In this document: positions 62,992-64,000 of the stretch, one piece after another
How positions within the stretch are numbered: the stretch's first letter is position 1
Layout: every line of letters starts with the position of its first letter
Assembly: GCF_009668025.1 (NCBI RefSeq)
Contig: NZ_WJXZ01000004.1
Span: 248,001 to 312,000 of the forward strand
Length of the DNA: 64,000 nucleotides
Direction: 5' to 3'
Origin: Larkinella terrae
GTDB taxonomy: Bacteria > Bacteroidota > Bacteroidia > Cytophagales > Spirosomataceae
Position numbers and translations under genes: made by a program
The notes under the pieces: model-generated
Databases searched by the model: none
Told to the model about the DNA's origin: nothing
What the model saw: only the letters and a program-made list of their open reading frames with translations

Positions 62992-64000
62992 CTATTTTTG
63001 TTCGGCAACCACACCATACAGGTCGAACTCGTGAGCCTCAGTGATGCGGACGTTCGCAAAATCGCCCTGGCGAACGTATTGACCCGCCGGAACCAGCACT
63101 TCGTTGTCAACTTCAGGGGAATCAAATTCCGTGCGGCCAATAAAAAAACCGCCTTCTTTCCGGTCGAACAGTACCTTATACGTATTGCCCAGTTTAGCCT
63201 GGTTCAGTTCCGACGAAATGCCCTGCTGAAGATCCATGATGGCGTCGGCGCGTTCCTGCTTGATCTCAGCCGGAATGTCGTCGGGTAGGGTGTACGAGTG
63301 CGTATTGTCTTCGTGGGAATACGTGAACGCGCCTAAGCGATCAAACCGCATTTTTTCAACGAAGTTATACGTTTCGTCAAACATCGCTTCGGTTTCGCCG
63401 GGGTGTCCGACAATGAGCGTGGTACGGAGCGCAATGCCCGGCACTTTCTCACGAATGGTGTCGATCAGGGCTTCGGTTTTCTCGCGGGTAATGCCCCGGC
63501 GCATGATTTTGAGCAGCTCGGTCGAACCGGTTTGCAGCGGCATGTCCAGGTACTTACACACGTTCGACCGCTCACGCATGACATCCAGCACGTCCATCGG
63601 AAAACCGGACGGGTACGCATACTGCAACCGAATCCAGTCGATGCCTTCGACGTTGGCCAGTCGGTTGATCAGGTCGGCCAACGTGCGTTTTTTGTAAATG
63701 TCCAACCCGTAATAGGTCAAATCCTGTGCGATCAGAATCAATTCTTTGGTACCGCGCCGGGCCAGCGATTGCGCTTCTTTCACCAGTTCTTCCGCCGGAC
63801 GCGAAACGTGATGACCCCGCATCAGCGGAATGGCGCAGAACGAGCACGGACGATCGCAGCCTTCGGCGATTTTCAGGTACGCAAAATGGGCGGGTGTCGT
63901 CAAAAGCCGCTCGCCCACGAGTTCGTGTTTGTAGTCGGCTTTCAGCGTTTTGAGCAGGCGCGGGAGTTCGTTGGTCCCAAACCACGCATCGACGGTCGGG
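62992..64000 (-). CDS. rimO: Ribosomal protein S12 methylthiotransferase (5' end outside window)
   Basis: A radical-SAM enzyme that methylthiolates Asp of ribosomal protein S12. Only the C-terminal part of about 335 residues is in the window; the frame is open to the right edge (DAWFGTNELPRLLKTLKADY). The cluster-binding motif CDRPCSFC is in EGCDRPCSFCAIPLMRGHHVSR, and SRPAEELVKEAQSLARRGTKELILIAQDLTYYGLD is typical of RimO rather than MiaB. The TRAM domain closes the protein (GNTYKVLFDRKEGGFFIGRTEFDSPEVDNEV). Confidence 0.95.
   Translation of the reverse strand, partial: PTVDAWFGTNELPRLLKTLKADYKHELVGERLLTTPAHFAYLKIAEGCDRPCSFCAIPLMRGHHVSRPAEELVKEAQSLARRGTKELILIAQDLTYYGLDIYKKRTLADLINRLANVEGIDWIRLQYAYPSGFPMDVLDVMRERSNVCKYLDMPLQTGSTELLKIMRRGITREKTEALIDTIREKVPGIALRTTLIVGHPGETEAMFDETYNFVEKMRFDRLGAFTYSHEDNTHSYTLPDDIPAEIKQERADAIMDLQQGISSELNQAKLGNTYKVLFDRKEGGFFIGRTEFDSPEVDNEVLVPAGQYVRQGDFANVRITEAHEFDLYGVVAEQK

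Noticed and set aside
1-64000. tRNA, rRNA, complete insertion sequence or prophage genes
   Set aside because: None recognised by eye in the intergenic spaces; a tRNAscan and IS search would be needed to exclude them formally.

Overview
The window looks like a piece of the chromosome of a Cytophagales bacterium (phylum Bacteroidota), most likely of the Spirosoma/Larkinella kind. Reasons: core genes with Bacteroidota character (bshC, DUF2480, DUF4296, DUF58/BatA, rpmH-rnpA-S41 protease, LytTR and 7TM-DISM signalling proteins, proteins with type IX secretion tails), promoters of the TTG-N20-TAnnTTTG type, and moderate GC. This assignment is inference from gene content; no rRNA is present to confirm it.

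Layout. 0.1-10.9 kb: 5-formyl-THF cyclo-ligase and bacillithiol synthase BshC, a PadR regulator, a DUF1080 sugar hydrolase with a Gfo/Idh/MocA dehydrogenase, a lipoprotein, prfA convergent with uvrB, and a GH30 glycosidase. 10.9-25 kb is an accessory zone. It holds a chrA remnant joined directly to a rearranged RHS remnant at about 12243, a 1236-residue repeat-rich type IX secreted protein, the tail of a helix-turn-helix gene, a VOC protein with an HhH-AraC regulator, a MarR/flavin monooxygenase divergent pair, a secreted esterase and a FISUMP protein. 25-38 kb is mostly core: M61 peptidase, rpmH-rnpA-S41 protease, tsaB, DUF2480, rnhB, a partial Bat locus (DUF58, BatD-like, BatA), protoporphyrinogen oxidase and a GT2 glycosyltransferase. 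38-49 kb: a secreted S8 protease followed after 5 bases by a giant propeller histidine kinase and its LytTR regulator, then small genes, an SGNH-like protein and a YdeI-type protein. 49.3-50.6 kb: an AT-rich islet with a tiny leader ORF and a PD-(D/E)XK-like gene. 50.7-64 kb: Uma2 nuclease, gcvT, comB, acpP, a tolC-emrB-emrA efflux operon with a divergent MarR gene, a succinate-semialdehyde dehydrogenase, a 7TM-DISM histidine kinase, and the 3' part of rimO running off the right edge.

Most striking besides genes: many intergenic spaces carry long inverted repeats. One class is built of 7-base units in opposed arrays (26.8, 30.3, 31.9, 33.9 kb), and one such array is translated as the signal peptide of the BatD-like protein. 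Another class is long GC-rich hairpins (3.5, 7.1, 29.1, 56.0 kb). The efflux divergon shows an operator palindrome that fills the spacer of one promoter and covers the -33 element of the opposing one. The best candidates for something undescribed are the AT-rich nuclease-like islet, the heptamer inverted arrays, the duplicated GWVWDR domain of the large secreted protein, and the RHS cassette with an in-frame secretion-tail module inserted. No CRISPR array, tRNA, rRNA, complete insertion sequence or prophage was seen.
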